This document shows, one piece after another, positions 42,766-51,792 of a DNA stretch of 64,000 nt. The notes under the pieces are model-generated. The model saw nothing but the letters and a program-made list of their open reading frames with translations, made no database searches and was not told the origin of the DNA. The translations under genes and the position numbers were made by a program. Origin of the DNA: Terrimonas sp. (GTDB lineage Bacteria; Bacteroidota; Bacteroidia; Chitinophagales; Chitinophagaceae); NCBI RefSeq assembly GCF_003075435.1, contig NZ_QCZJ01000011.1:118128-182127 (forward strand), in the 5' to 3' direction. Within the stretch, counting starts at the first letter, position 1; each line of letters starts with the position of its first letter.

Positions 42766-45441
42766 TCATAAATGCATCAAGCTCTCTTCAATCGCTTTAA
42801 TTTTCGCTTCGGCATCAGCTTTCTTCTTCCTTTCCATTTCAACCACTTCAGGTTTTGCGTTTTGCACAAAACGTTCATTGCTTAATTTCTTTTCTACCGA
42901 ATTCAAAAATCCTTTTTGATATTCAAGATCTTTCTGCAATTGTTCTTTCTGGGCACTGCTGTCAACAACAATGTCAGACTGAACATAGAACCTGTCTTTT
43001 CCTACCACGATGTTTATACAATCCTGTATGGCTTCGTTGGTAACATGTACTGCAGAAGCTTTTACCTGCCTGCTTAATATTGGTATAATGCGCTGGTATG
43101 TTTCCGGAATATTGGTTTGTATGTATACGCGTATCTCATCACGCGGTTTAAGCTGGTTTTTTACTTTAGCATCACGCAAAGCAGTAATGGTTTGTTTTAA
43201 CAGTTCGCCTTCAGCTATATAAGATGGGTTGATTTCTCCCGCTGCAGTATATTGCTTAACACATATATCATCAGTTCTTTCTTCATCAAGCAAATGATAC
43301 AACTCTTCGGTAATAAAAGGCATAAACGGATGAAGCAACTGCAACAGTTCTGTAAAGAATTCAACTGTTTTGTTGTAAACAGATTGCGCCAGCGGCTGAT
43401 CCTGCTCAGGCTTGATCCACTCAAGATACCAGCTACAGAAATCATCCCAGATAAGAGAATAGATCGTTTTTAGCGCCTCACTCAGTCTGAATTCACTGAT
43501 CAGTTTCTCAACAATGGTTTTTGCTTCGTTTAAGCGGCTTTCAAACCATTCAACTGCAAAGCTGTCTTCTTCTGATTTGGTATCGGCTATGCGCTGCTGT
43601 AATGATTTTACGAGCTTCAGCGCATTCCATAATTTATTGTTGAAGAATTTTCCCTGTTCGAGCGAAGCCGTGTCAAACAACAGATCATTGCCTGCAGGTG
43701 AAGATATCATTATACCAAAGCGAACCGCATCAGCGCCATATGCTTCAATAAGCTGTAAGAGGTCGGGAGAGTTACCCAGGCTTTTGCTCATCTTCCTGCC
43801 CAGCTTATCTCTCACCATTCCGGTGAAGTACACATCTTTAAATGGTATAGCTTCAGCCGGAGGTTTTTCTTTATTGTATTCCATGCCGGCCATTACCATA
43901 CGCGCCACCCAGAAGAAAATAATATCCTGACCAGTTACCAATACTGACGTTGGATAGTAATAATTGATATCCTTATTTCCGGGGTTGGATATGCCTTTAA
44001 ATACTTCCATTGGCCATAACCACGAAGAGAACCAGGTATCCAGCACATCTTCATCCTGTTTCAGTTCATCAATATTGCCAGTGGTTGTTCCCTGTAAAGA
44101 TTGCCATTTTTCAAATGCAGCATCTTTATTCTCCGCAACAATTATATTTCCCTTATCATCATACCATGCCGGTATCTGCTGCCCCCACCAAAGCTGGCGG
44201 CTGATACACCAGTCTTTCACATTTTCCAGCCAGTATTTGTAAGTAGCCAAAAATTTATCTCCGGGATGTATTTTAATATCGCCTTCTACCACAGCTTTTA
44301 ACGCAGGCGCAGCCAGCTCCTTCATTTTAAGGAACCATTGCGTTGAAATGCGGGGCTCTACCACAACGCCTGTACGCTGGCTGTAGCCGAGTCTTGTAGT
44401 ATACTCTTCTTCTTTTACAATAGCTCCTTTTTCTGTAAGTTCTGTAATGATCTTTTTTCTTGCGGTAAACCTGTCTTCGCCAATATATATCTGTGCCGCT
44501 TCACTAAGTGTTCCATCTTCATTAAGCGTGTCAACTACTTCGAGGTTGTGTTTTAAGCCAAGATTATAGTCGTTGATGTCGTGCGCCGGGGTAACTTTCA
44601 ATGCACCTGTTCCAAATGCCGGGTCAACATATGCATCAAAGATGATGGGTATTTTACGATTTATTAAAGGCACATAAGCAAAAGCATTTTTCAGGTGTGC
44701 ATAGCGCTCATCATCCGGGTTAACGCAGATAGCCGTATCGCCCATAATGGTTTCCGGGCGTTGTGTTGCTATTACAATTCCTTTTTCACCGGTTTGAGGA
44801 TTGCTGATGGCATTGCCCCGGGCATCCTTAAGCTCATATCTTATATGATATAATTTTCCCTGTATATCCCTATACTCAACTTCCTCATCACTCAAAGCTG
44901 TTTTTGCGGATGGGTCCCAGTTGATCATTCTTGCACCACGGTAAATCAATCCTTTATCATACAAATCCACAAACACTTTCATTACCGCCTTATAGTAATC
45001 GGGGTCCATCGTAAAGGTAACCCTGCTCCAGTCAACACTGCAACCTAACTTCTCTATTTGGTGATAGATAATGCCGCCATATTTTTCTTTCCACTCAAAA
45101 GCGTATTTTAAAAAGGCTTCTCTTGTCAGGGTGTTTTTATCAACCCCCTTTTCCTTAAGCATGCCTACTACTTTTGCCTCTGTAGCAATGGAAGCATGAT
45201 CGCTGCCGGGCACCCAGCAGGCATTGTACCCGCTCATGCGGGCTCTGCGCACCAGTATATCCTGCACGGTTTCATTAAGTGTATGCCCCATATGCAATAC
45301 CCCGGTTACGTTTGGCGGTGGTATTACAACGGTAAAAGGTTTTCTCTCATCCGGTGTGCTTTTAAAATATTGCTTTTCTTTCCAGCGTTGGTTCCATTTA
45401 TCTTCTGCAGATGCGGGAATATAATTTTTGCTTAACTCCAT
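42766..45441 (-). CDS. valS: Valyl-tRNA synthetase
   Basis: 891 residues. Class I HIGH signature in PPPNVTGVLHMGHTLN, KMSKS signature in GRKMSKSLGNSPD, editing domain (AICVNPDDERYAHLKN, DAYVDPAFGTGALKVTPAHDINDYNLG) and the C-terminal coiled coil (EKKLSNERFVQNAKPEVVEMERKK). It attaches valine to tRNA-Val and edits Thr. Cytoplasmic and essential. The start at 45441 lies 19 bases downstream of a -7 element. Confidence 0.97.
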   Translation of the reverse strand: MELSKNYIPASAEDKWNQRWKEKQYFKSTPDERKPFTVVIPPPNVTGVLHMGHTLNETVQDILVRRARMSGYNACWVPGSDHASIATEAKVVGMLKEKGVDKNTLTREAFLKYAFEWKEKYGGIIYHQIEKLGCSVDWSRVTFTMDPDYYKAVMKVFVDLYDKGLIYRGARMINWDPSAKTALSDEEVEYRDIQGKLYHIRYELKDARGNAISNPQTGEKGIVIATQRPETIMGDTAICVNPDDERYAHLKNAFAYVPLINRKIPIIFDAYVDPAFGTGALKVTPAHDINDYNLGLKHNLEVVDTLNEDGTLSEAAQIYIGEDRFTARKKIITELTEKGAIVKEEEYTTRLGYSQRTGVVVEPRISTQWFLKMKELAAPALKAVVEGDIKIHPGDKFLATYKYWLENVKDWCISRQLWWGQQIPAWYDDKGNIIVAENKDAAFEKWQSLQGTTTGNIDELKQDEDVLDTWFSSWLWPMEVFKGISNPGNKDINYYYPTSVLVTGQDIIFFWVARMVMAGMEYNKEKPPAEAIPFKDVYFTGMVRDKLGRKMSKSLGNSPDLLQLIEAYGADAVRFGIMISSPAGNDLLFDTASLEQGKFFNNKLWNALKLVKSLQQRIADTKSEEDSFAVEWFESRLNEAKTIVEKLISEFRLSEALKTIYSLIWDDFCSWYLEWIKPEQDQPLAQSVYNKTVEFFTELLQLLHPFMPFITEELYHLLDEERTDDICVKQYTAAGEINPSYIAEGELLKQTITALRDAKVKNQLKPRDEIRVYIQTNIPETYQRIIPILSRQVKASAVHVTNEAIQDCINIVVGKDRFYVQSDIVVDSSAQKEQLQKDLEYQKGFLNSVEKKLSNERFVQNAKPEVVEMERKKKADAEAKIKAIEESLMHL

Positions 45442-45459
45442 AAATATTTATTCGGGCAG

Positions 45460-45467
45460 CAAAAGTA
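45460..45467 (-). promoter_or_regulatory. Putative -7 element of valS
   Basis: TACTTTTG on the minus strand, matching TAnnTTTG. It lies immediately downstream of the terminator of the small gene at 45538, which separates the two transcripts. Confidence 0.45.
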
Positions 45468-45474
45468 CGTATAA

Positions 45475-45512
45475 AACAAAAAAACACTTTCCCGCATGTA
45501 GCGAAAAAGTGT
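45475..45512 (-). terminator. Terminator of the small gene at 45538
   Basis: Minus strand: ACACTTT, a stem-loop region with CGCTACATGCGGG, then AAAGTGT and a run of T. It follows the stop of the 34-codon gene within 30 bases. Confidence 0.8.
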
Positions 45513-45537
45513 CTCCGTCCAAATAATAAATAATTTT

Positions 45538-45642
45538 TTACCAGGAGAGGTAAGTGATAACAACAATCGCCGTATAAGCGAGAATAACTATTGTAGCGAT
45601 TTTTGCACTCTCACCTACATGTAATGATGTAAAAAGCTTCAT
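45538..45642 (-). CDS. Small single-helix membrane peptide (34 aa)
   Basis: An ATG at 45642 opens a 34-codon frame beginning MKLFTSLHVGESAK, then a hydrophobic helix (IATIVILAYTAIVVITY) and a TAA stop. A terminator on the same strand follows 26 bases after the stop, and about 310 bases of non-coding DNA lie upstream, so it has gene-like borders. Its design resembles the 32-codon gene at 28075. Unknown function; it may be a membrane regulator or a toxic peptide with an unidentified partner. Confidence 0.6.
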   Translation of the reverse strand: MKLFTSLHVGESAKIATIVILAYTAIVVITYLSW

Positions 45643-45953
45643 ACGCTTGATTTTTAAAGTTAAAAATCAGGACCGGATTACTACAAAGCTTTCAAAGGAT
45701 GGTTTTATAAAATGATTTAAACTTTTCGGTTGAGGAAATCCATTCGGAAGATACACAATCGTCAGCTATAAATCTAAGTATAGTTCAAAGCTAACTATTT
45801 TCCTGCAAATTTGTACCTGTTTATTGTGCTATATGACCAATATTGTTATAAAAATGGGTATTTTCTTCGTTTATAATTGATAATCAGAATTTTATATTTG
45901 ATTTTTTTGATTGTGCGCAAAGGATTTTATCTTTAGATAATATAAATATCGGG
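45643..45953. other. Intergenic gap between divergent genes
   Basis: About 310 bases with no further gene or structure that I recognise. It must contain the promoters of the small peptide gene and of the exonuclease gene. Confidence 0.4.
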
Positions 45954-47306
45954 GTGATTTACGCTATAGTAGATATTGAAACCACGGGCGGCTACGCTTC
46001 GGCAGGCAGCATAACTGAAGTGGCGGTATATGTGCATGATGGAGAAAAAGTGATAGACAGCTTTGAAACGCTTGTTAATCCCCGGCAACCTATTCCGCTT
46101 TTTATTCAGTCGATGACGGGCATTACCAACGAAATGGTGGCCGATGCGCCGGTATTTGAAGCAATAGCGCCACAGGTTTTTGAGCTTTTAAATGATAAGG
46201 TATTTGTAGCGCACAATGTTAATTTTGATTTTTCTTTTTTGAATAGCGCATTACAATCCTGCGGGTATCACCTCAATATAAAAAAGCTATGTACTGTAAG
46301 GCTCACCAGGAAAATCTTTACAGGATTGCCATCTTACAGTCTTGGCAATATTTGTCGCTCACTTGAAATACCTATTACTAACAGGCACAGGGCTGCGGGC
46401 GATGCAATGGCGACGGTTTTCTTATTTGAGCGCTTATTGAAGAACGACCGCCAGAGCTATATATACCAGTTTCTGAAAAAGTCTTCCAAAGAACAGTATC
46501 TGCCATTATATCTCCCCAAAGAACAAATTGAGCAATTACCCCGTAAGCCTGGTGTGTATTATTTCAGAGATAAAAAAGGTAAGGTGATTTATGTTGGGAA
46601 AGCAAAGAGTTTAAAAAACAGGGTGAGCAGTCACTTTACACATAACGGCACAGGCAGGCAAAAACAGGAGTTCATAAGAAATGTTCATCACATCAGCTAC
46701 CAGCTTTGCGGAACCGAACTGATGGCAGCAGTGCTTGAAGAAACAGAAATTAAAAAACTCTGGCCCATATATAATACCAGCAGAAAGCAAATTGATTTTC
46801 AATACGGATTGTATGTTTTTGAGGACCAGAAAGGATATGCAAGACTTGCTATTGAAAGAAAGCGTAAACATTTAAGACCTGTTTATACTTTCGGATTAAT
46901 GTGGGAAGGCTATCGCCTGTTATGGAATATGGTAGAGCGTCATCAGCTCTCGCCCAGGCTTTGCTTTCTTGATAAAACAAAAGAAATGGACGAAACGCAG
47001 GATGTTGATGATGAACCGGAAATTTATAACAAGCGTGTTGAAGTTGCTTTGCAAACGTTGCACGATGAATTACCAACTTTTGCTGTGATCGGAGATGGTA
47101 TAGAACCAGATCAGTATAGCTGCCTGCTGATAGAAAGAGGCAGGTTTTATGGTATGGGGTATATATCCAAAGAAATGAAAGTAAAAAAACTCAGTACTAT
47201 AAAAAAAATCCTAACGCCGTATATTGATAACGATTTTATCCGTGATATGATTTACAGGTACGCAGAAGCCTATCCTGAAAAGCGGATTAGTTTCGGCATA
47301 CAGTAA
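45954..47306 (+). CDS. DEDD exonuclease fused to a GIY-YIG nuclease (Cho/UvrC-like)
   Basis: 450 residues. N-terminal DnaQ-type exonuclease: IVDIETTGGYASAGSITEVAVYV (catalytic Asp/Glu), VFVAHNVNFDFSFL, and HRAAGDAMATVFLFE. From about residue 195, a GIY-YIG domain in which KPGVYYFRDKKGKVIYVGKAKSLKNRVSSHF holds the catalytic Tyr and Arg. This fusion occurs in Bacteroidota and other phyla as a Cho-like repair nuclease. Start codon GTG at 45954, with no in-frame ATG nearby. Possibly works with the UvrA encoded at 4117. Confidence 0.9.
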   Translation: MIYAIVDIETTGGYASAGSITEVAVYVHDGEKVIDSFETLVNPRQPIPLFIQSMTGITNEMVADAPVFEAIAPQVFELLNDKVFVAHNVNFDFSFLNSALQSCGYHLNIKKLCTVRLTRKIFTGLPSYSLGNICRSLEIPITNRHRAAGDAMATVFLFERLLKNDRQSYIYQFLKKSSKEQYLPLYLPKEQIEQLPRKPGVYYFRDKKGKVIYVGKAKSLKNRVSSHFTHNGTGRQKQEFIRNVHHISYQLCGTELMAAVLEETEIKKLWPIYNTSRKQIDFQYGLYVFEDQKGYARLAIERKRKHLRPVYTFGLMWEGYRLLWNMVERHQLSPRLCFLDKTKEMDETQDVDDEPEIYNKRVEVALQTLHDELPTFAVIGDGIEPDQYSCLLIERGRFYGMGYISKEMKVKKLSTIKKILTPYIDNDFIRDMIYRYAEAYPEKRISFGIQ

Positions 47307-47323
47307 TTAACTGATCATGCTAT

Positions 47324-47737
47324 TCACCTTGCAGATTTCATTGCATTAACAATGGTAAGATTTTTGTCTTTTGCAAACTTTTTGTATTCAGCAGTTTCAC
47401 AACCATAGATGGCTATTTTGCCATGCTCATTGCTATGTACACCCCAGCCATATCTTTTTGTGAGAGGTGAAGCGCGGAAGCAGGGTTGACCTTTGGAGAA
47501 AAATTTTTCCCTGCTTTCCTTCAATTCACCTTTAGTTAATTCATTTCTATCTGCAAATACCTGGAATAAAATTTCATCTGAAGTATACCTGTAGGGATTT
47601 TTGCTCAGGATATCAAACTGCATATTTGCCACAGTCCTTTTGTCTTTTTTTACGGGAGGTATTTCACCAAATGGAGAGGGGCAATCGTCCGCTGTTAAAA
47701 TAAAAGTGTTGATATAATTGGTAGTGTGCGTTTTCAT
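47324..47737 (-). CDS. DUF6157 family protein
   Basis: 137 residues, small and soluble. Recognised by its N-terminal NYINTFILTADDCP, ANMQFDILSKNPYRYTSDEILFQVFA and the C-terminal SPLTKRYGWGVHSNEHGKIAIYG blocks. No function is known for the family. It converges on the exonuclease gene with 17 bases between the stops. Confidence 0.85.
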   Translation of the reverse strand: MKTHTTNYINTFILTADDCPSPFGEIPPVKKDKRTVANMQFDILSKNPYRYTSDEILFQVFADRNELTKGELKESREKFFSKGQPCFRASPLTKRYGWGVHSNEHGKIAIYGCETAEYKKFAKDKNLTIVNAMKSAR

Positions 47738-47843
47738 TGCTGCAGTATTTTATTAAAGCACCAGCCCAAAATAACAGGCACGTATATACAAGATCTTTTT
47801 TAAGATAAGGTATACGTGCCTGTACGGTTTATTAAGATTGCTG

Positions 47844-48845
47844 TTAAGAGCCTTGTGGTCTTTGATTTTGATTATTGAAATACTCCTGCTGTCGTTCAAA
47901 ATCCTTGTCGTAGGCCTTAATGATCGCTTTTACCAGCCTGTGACGTACCACATCATCTTCATCGAGCTCAATATGCGTAATGCCGTCAATATTCCTTAAT
48001 ATGCGGGTTGCTTTTTCCAAACCGCTTTTTTGATGCTTGGGTAAATCAACCTGTGTAAGATCGCCGGTTATGATTGCTTTTGCATTGGCGCCGATACGCG
48101 TTAAGAACATCTTTATCTGTAGATCGGTAGCATTCTGCGCTTCATCAAGAATAATGAAAGCATTATCCAGTGTACGCCCGCGCATATATGCAAGCGGTGC
48201 AATTTCAATAACACGGGTGCTCATATAATATCCCAGCTTATCGGCGGGTATCATATCATCCAGCGCGTCATACAATGGGCGCAGGTAGGGATCAATTTTT
48301 TCCTTAAGATCGCCAGGCAAAAATCCAAGGCTTTCGCCTGCTTCAACAGCAGGGCGGGTAAGAATGATCTTTTTTACAGATTTGTTTTTTAATGCGCGGA
48401 CAGCCAGTGCCACAGCAGTATAGGTTTTACCTGTACCAGCGGGTCCTATGGCAAACACGATATCATTCTTATCCGCGGCAGTAACCATTCTTTTTTGATT
48501 GGCAGTTCTTGCCCTCACGCTTTTGCCGTTGGGGCCGAATACCAATACATCATTAGGATTTCGTTCCACGAAGTTGTCAACAGTTTCAGCGTCATCTCCG
48601 CCCAGTATCTGCTCAAAATAGTTTTCACTTACATTTCCGTTTCTTTCCAGGTACTGTATAAGCAATTCTATTTTTTCTTTAGCCTGACCAATCTGGTCGG
48701 GGGCGCCACTCAGCTTTATCTGGGTGCCACGACTTAAAATTTTTAAGAGAGGAAATTTCTTTTTAAGAATATCTAACTTACCGTTATTCACGCCAAAAAA
48801 TTCTATAGGATTAACGGTCTCCAGGTTAATAATTGTTTCTGTCAA
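47844..48845 (-). CDS. PhoH-family ATPase
   Basis: 333 residues. N-terminal KH-like region ([29 protein letters not shown]), then the PhoH core: Walker [20 protein letters not shown], the [18 protein letters not shown] block and Walker [14 protein letters not shown], followed by [21 protein letters not shown]. PhoH/YbeZ-type proteins have ATPase or RNA helicase activity and are often linked with ybeY (RNA processing); ybeY is not next to it here. Ends with a Q/R/P-rich tail. Confidence 0.93.
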   Translation of the reverse strand: MTETIINLETVNPIEFFGVNNGKLDILKKKFPLLKILSRGTQIKLSGAPDQIGQAKEKIELLIQYLERNGNVSENYFEQILGGDDAETVDNFVERNPNDVLVFGPNGKSVRARTANQKRMVTAADKNDIVFAIGPAGTGKTYTAVALAVRALKNKSVKKIILTRPAVEAGESLGFLPGDLKEKIDPYLRPLYDALDDMIPADKLGYYMSTRVIEIAPLAYMRGRTLDNAFIILDEAQNATDLQIKMFLTRIGANAKAIITGDLTQVDLPKHQKSGLEKATRILRNIDGITHIELDEDDVVRHRLVKAIIKAYDKDFERQQEYFNNQNQRPQGS

Positions 48846-48962
48846 TGAGTTTTGATTTTAGGTTTTCAAATAATTGTACAGACTAACACATCCATCTGAC
48901 CAAATTTAATGAATAGCATTTGAAATAACCAATAATTACTTATTAACAGATGTGGAAATGAT

Positions 48963-51479
48963 TTAAAATCTTGCTAATATTTTCAGGTTGAGTAACCGCG
49001 GTGTTAAGCGATTGGGAATAGTATACACTGTATTTGAAAAATCTTTAATGAACATATACGAAATAGTATTTGCCCTGTCTAATAGATTAAATATTTCAAG
49101 GCTTGCCCAAATATTGTCGAATTTTCTGAAGGGATTATGACTTCTTCTTGTGCTTTTATCACCATCAAGCAATAAGGCGCTGAATCCAATATCTACCCGT
49201 ATATACGGATCTATTACCAGCGCATTTCTGTAGCGTACACTGCCAGGAATATTGTACGGCATATTTGTTCCATAAATCATATTCAGGTGTACTTTAAAAT
49301 TTTCGTTGGTACTTAAATAGTCCTGGAAAAACATACCAAAAGTGAGCAGCCTGTCGGTGGGTCTGCGCACCCATCCTTTATCAAAGCGAACGCTATCTGT
49401 TACAACCTGGTTTGTTGATTCGGAATTAATAAATTCTCCATCTGCATTTTTGTACCTGTAATAATAAAAGTCATCAATCTTCTCCATTGTTTTCATTAAA
49501 CCAATACTAACCCAGCTTTCCGCGTCTTTTACCAGTTCGCTGAAGAGGCGAAGCTCTAACCCTGTTGCATAGGCTTTGGCGTTATTGTTGCCAAGATAGC
49601 GTATGCGAACATTATCTATGTCATATGGATCAACATCCCACATATGCTTGTAGTAGGTTTCTATGGTAAATCGTGAGGGGCGGTTCCATGCTTTAAAATT
49701 ATAGTCTGCGCCAATTACAGCCTGCCAGCTTTTTTGCGCTTTTACATTTGTATTTACTTTGCCGTTATAGCTTCTTAATTCCCTGTAAAATGGTGGTTGA
49801 TGATATGCGCCAACAGCTAATTTGAAAGCCCAGTCTTTTTTTGCATCCGGCAACCATGATGCCTGTAAACGTGGCGAAACAAGCAATTCCTTATTCAATG
49901 AATTGTAATTAAATCTTACACCACCCTGAAGGGTAAAGTTCTGCTTATTACCGAATGCGATATTATCCTGCACATAACCTGATAGTTTATTAATATCAAG
50001 ATTGGCGGAAGACAGGATTACTTTGCTTAACCGTAATTGATCGCCGGGAGGGTAGGGGAGATTATATCCGGCAGAGTCCTGCGCTTCCCATTCACTAAGG
50101 TGATCATTGATCAAAGTCTTTTCAGCGCTTAACCCCCACTGTACATAATGCCTGCCATTATCCCATGTGCCTTTGTGAGATATATTCCAGTTTGCTATGT
50201 TGAGTTTATTGCGGGCATGATTCATAAAAACGCCTGCACCCAGTGGATTGGTAATTGAACCGAAGTCTGCACTGCTTTTATCAAAGCTTCTTTCGCCAAA
50301 CAGGTAAGCCCCCCAGATATCATACAGCTCCTGTTCATTGTTTTCAATCCTGCTGGCAAGCCATTTTAGTTTTATTTTTTTGCTGAGTTGTTGTGTTGCC
50401 GCAAAGCCGATCATTGATGTGGTATACCTGTCTTTTTCTTTGCCCTGGAAATAGATGTCTAACCCAAGATTTGCACTGAACAAAGGAGACAGTACGGATG
50501 ACGTAAGTTTTGCTTCTTCCGGTATCAATGTGAATTTTGTTTGAGAAAAATTTCCCAGCATTTCAAACTGCCATGCCTCATTCAGTTTATATGTAAGCAA
50601 TGCCTGTATATCCGATGAGGAGGGAACATAGTTCCCCTTTGTTTCCTGGGAGCTGAGCAGGTTCCTGTTTGAGCGGTTGCGCACGCCTATAAGATAGGTG
50701 AACTTTTCTTTCTTAGAAATGCCTTCTGTATGAAAACCCTGTTCAAGCAAGCTTATATACGCGGAGCCCCCAAATGATTTTGGTTTCCTGTACTGAATAT
50801 CCAAAACACTGCTCATTTTATCTCCATACCTCGACTGGAATCCGCCATTATAGAAATTTATACCACCTGTTAGCTCAGGATTAATAAAACTCAATCCTTC
50901 CTGCTGCCCGCTTCTTACCAGGTATGGCCTGAAAATTTCAAAGTCATTGATATAAATCAGGTTTTCATCATAATTACCACCCCTTACATTGTATTGAGAA
51001 GAAAGCTCGTTATTACTGCCTACTAATATTTTAATCAGGCTTTCAACTCCGCCTGTAGCAGAAGGGGCAGTGAGCGCATATTTCGGGTTGATTCTTACCA
51101 GCCCTGCTTCTTTTCTTTCCCGGTTGTCTTTTATTACTACTTCCTGCAGTTGTTTGGCGCTCCTGCTTAACCGGATAATGATTTTTTCTTCTTCGCCGGC
51201 ATTCAGGTAAAAATTTCTTTGGACCGTATAAAAACCAGAAGATGAAAAGACCAATGCTATGGCTTTTCCTGCAGGCACCTGTATGGTAAATATTCCAGAA
51301 TCTGAACTGGCAATGCCGGTTTGCCTGCCGAGGATGGTTACAGATACTTTACTTAACGGGCGCTCATTATCATCTACAACCTTACCATAAATGGTGCATG
51401 TTTTTTTTTGTGCCAGCACATGAGAAAATGCCAGTACACAGCAGCATAGTAAAATTATTCTGGCAAAATGCATCAGCAA
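48963..51479 (-). CDS. TonB-dependent receptor with carboxypeptidase-like N-terminal domain
   Basis: 838 residues, signal peptide ending SHVLAQ. Carboxypeptidase-like regulatory domain near residue 28-105 (IYGKVVDDNERPLSKVSVTILGRQTG), plug (VESLIKILVGSNNELSSQYNVRGGNYDENLIYINDFEIFRPYLVRSG) and a barrel ending LLNLKILARF. The STN domain seen in the SusC at 10675 is absent, and no SusD follows. Ligand unknown. Start ATG at 51479; a second ATG two codons later is equally possible. Confidence 0.92.
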   Translation of the reverse strand: MLMHFARIILLCCCVLAFSHVLAQKKTCTIYGKVVDDNERPLSKVSVTILGRQTGIASSDSGIFTIQVPAGKAIALVFSSSGFYTVQRNFYLNAGEEEKIIIRLSRSAKQLQEVVIKDNRERKEAGLVRINPKYALTAPSATGGVESLIKILVGSNNELSSQYNVRGGNYDENLIYINDFEIFRPYLVRSGQQEGLSFINPELTGGINFYNGGFQSRYGDKMSSVLDIQYRKPKSFGGSAYISLLEQGFHTEGISKKEKFTYLIGVRNRSNRNLLSSQETKGNYVPSSSDIQALLTYKLNEAWQFEMLGNFSQTKFTLIPEEAKLTSSVLSPLFSANLGLDIYFQGKEKDRYTTSMIGFAATQQLSKKIKLKWLASRIENNEQELYDIWGAYLFGERSFDKSSADFGSITNPLGAGVFMNHARNKLNIANWNISHKGTWDNGRHYVQWGLSAEKTLINDHLSEWEAQDSAGYNLPYPPGDQLRLSKVILSSANLDINKLSGYVQDNIAFGNKQNFTLQGGVRFNYNSLNKELLVSPRLQASWLPDAKKDWAFKLAVGAYHQPPFYRELRSYNGKVNTNVKAQKSWQAVIGADYNFKAWNRPSRFTIETYYKHMWDVDPYDIDNVRIRYLGNNNAKAYATGLELRLFSELVKDAESWVSIGLMKTMEKIDDFYYYRYKNADGEFINSESTNQVVTDSVRFDKGWVRRPTDRLLTFGMFFQDYLSTNENFKVHLNMIYGTNMPYNIPGSVRYRNALVIDPYIRVDIGFSALLLDGDKSTRRSHNPFRKFDNIWASLEIFNLLDRANTISYMFIKDFSNTVYTIPNRLTPRLLNLKILARF

Positions 51480-51537
51480 ATAACGGCTTTATGCAGGCAA
51501 TATTACACAATTATACATACCACTTTATCATTTAACC

Positions 51538-51596
51538 GAAACGGTCTCAAAGTATATTACAAACACCACTAAGTGTTTGTTTGGCCGAACCGTTTC
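51538..51596. repeat. Nested hairpin in the divergent promoter region
   Basis: Outer arms GAAACGGT (51538-51545) / ACCGTTTC (51589-51596) and inner arms ACAAACAC (51559-51566) / GTGTTTGT (51573-51580), which may be two stem-loops or an operator. It lies upstream of the TonB receptor gene (minus strand) and about 200 bases before the metallo-beta-lactamase gene (plus strand). Confidence 0.45.
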
Positions 51597-51792
51597 TTTG
51601 TGTAAACGCTTTGTGCATTTTGTAGTTAATAACCTTGTTTAATTGCAGGAGAATCCGAGTTAAAAGCCGCTGAGGATATCCCCTGTATATTACTGCAACG
51701 CAGCTTTGTTAATTTGAGATACATACCCTTTATTGAAATATAATACCAGGAATATACGAATGTTGTATTTTAGATATACTTAATACTTCTTT

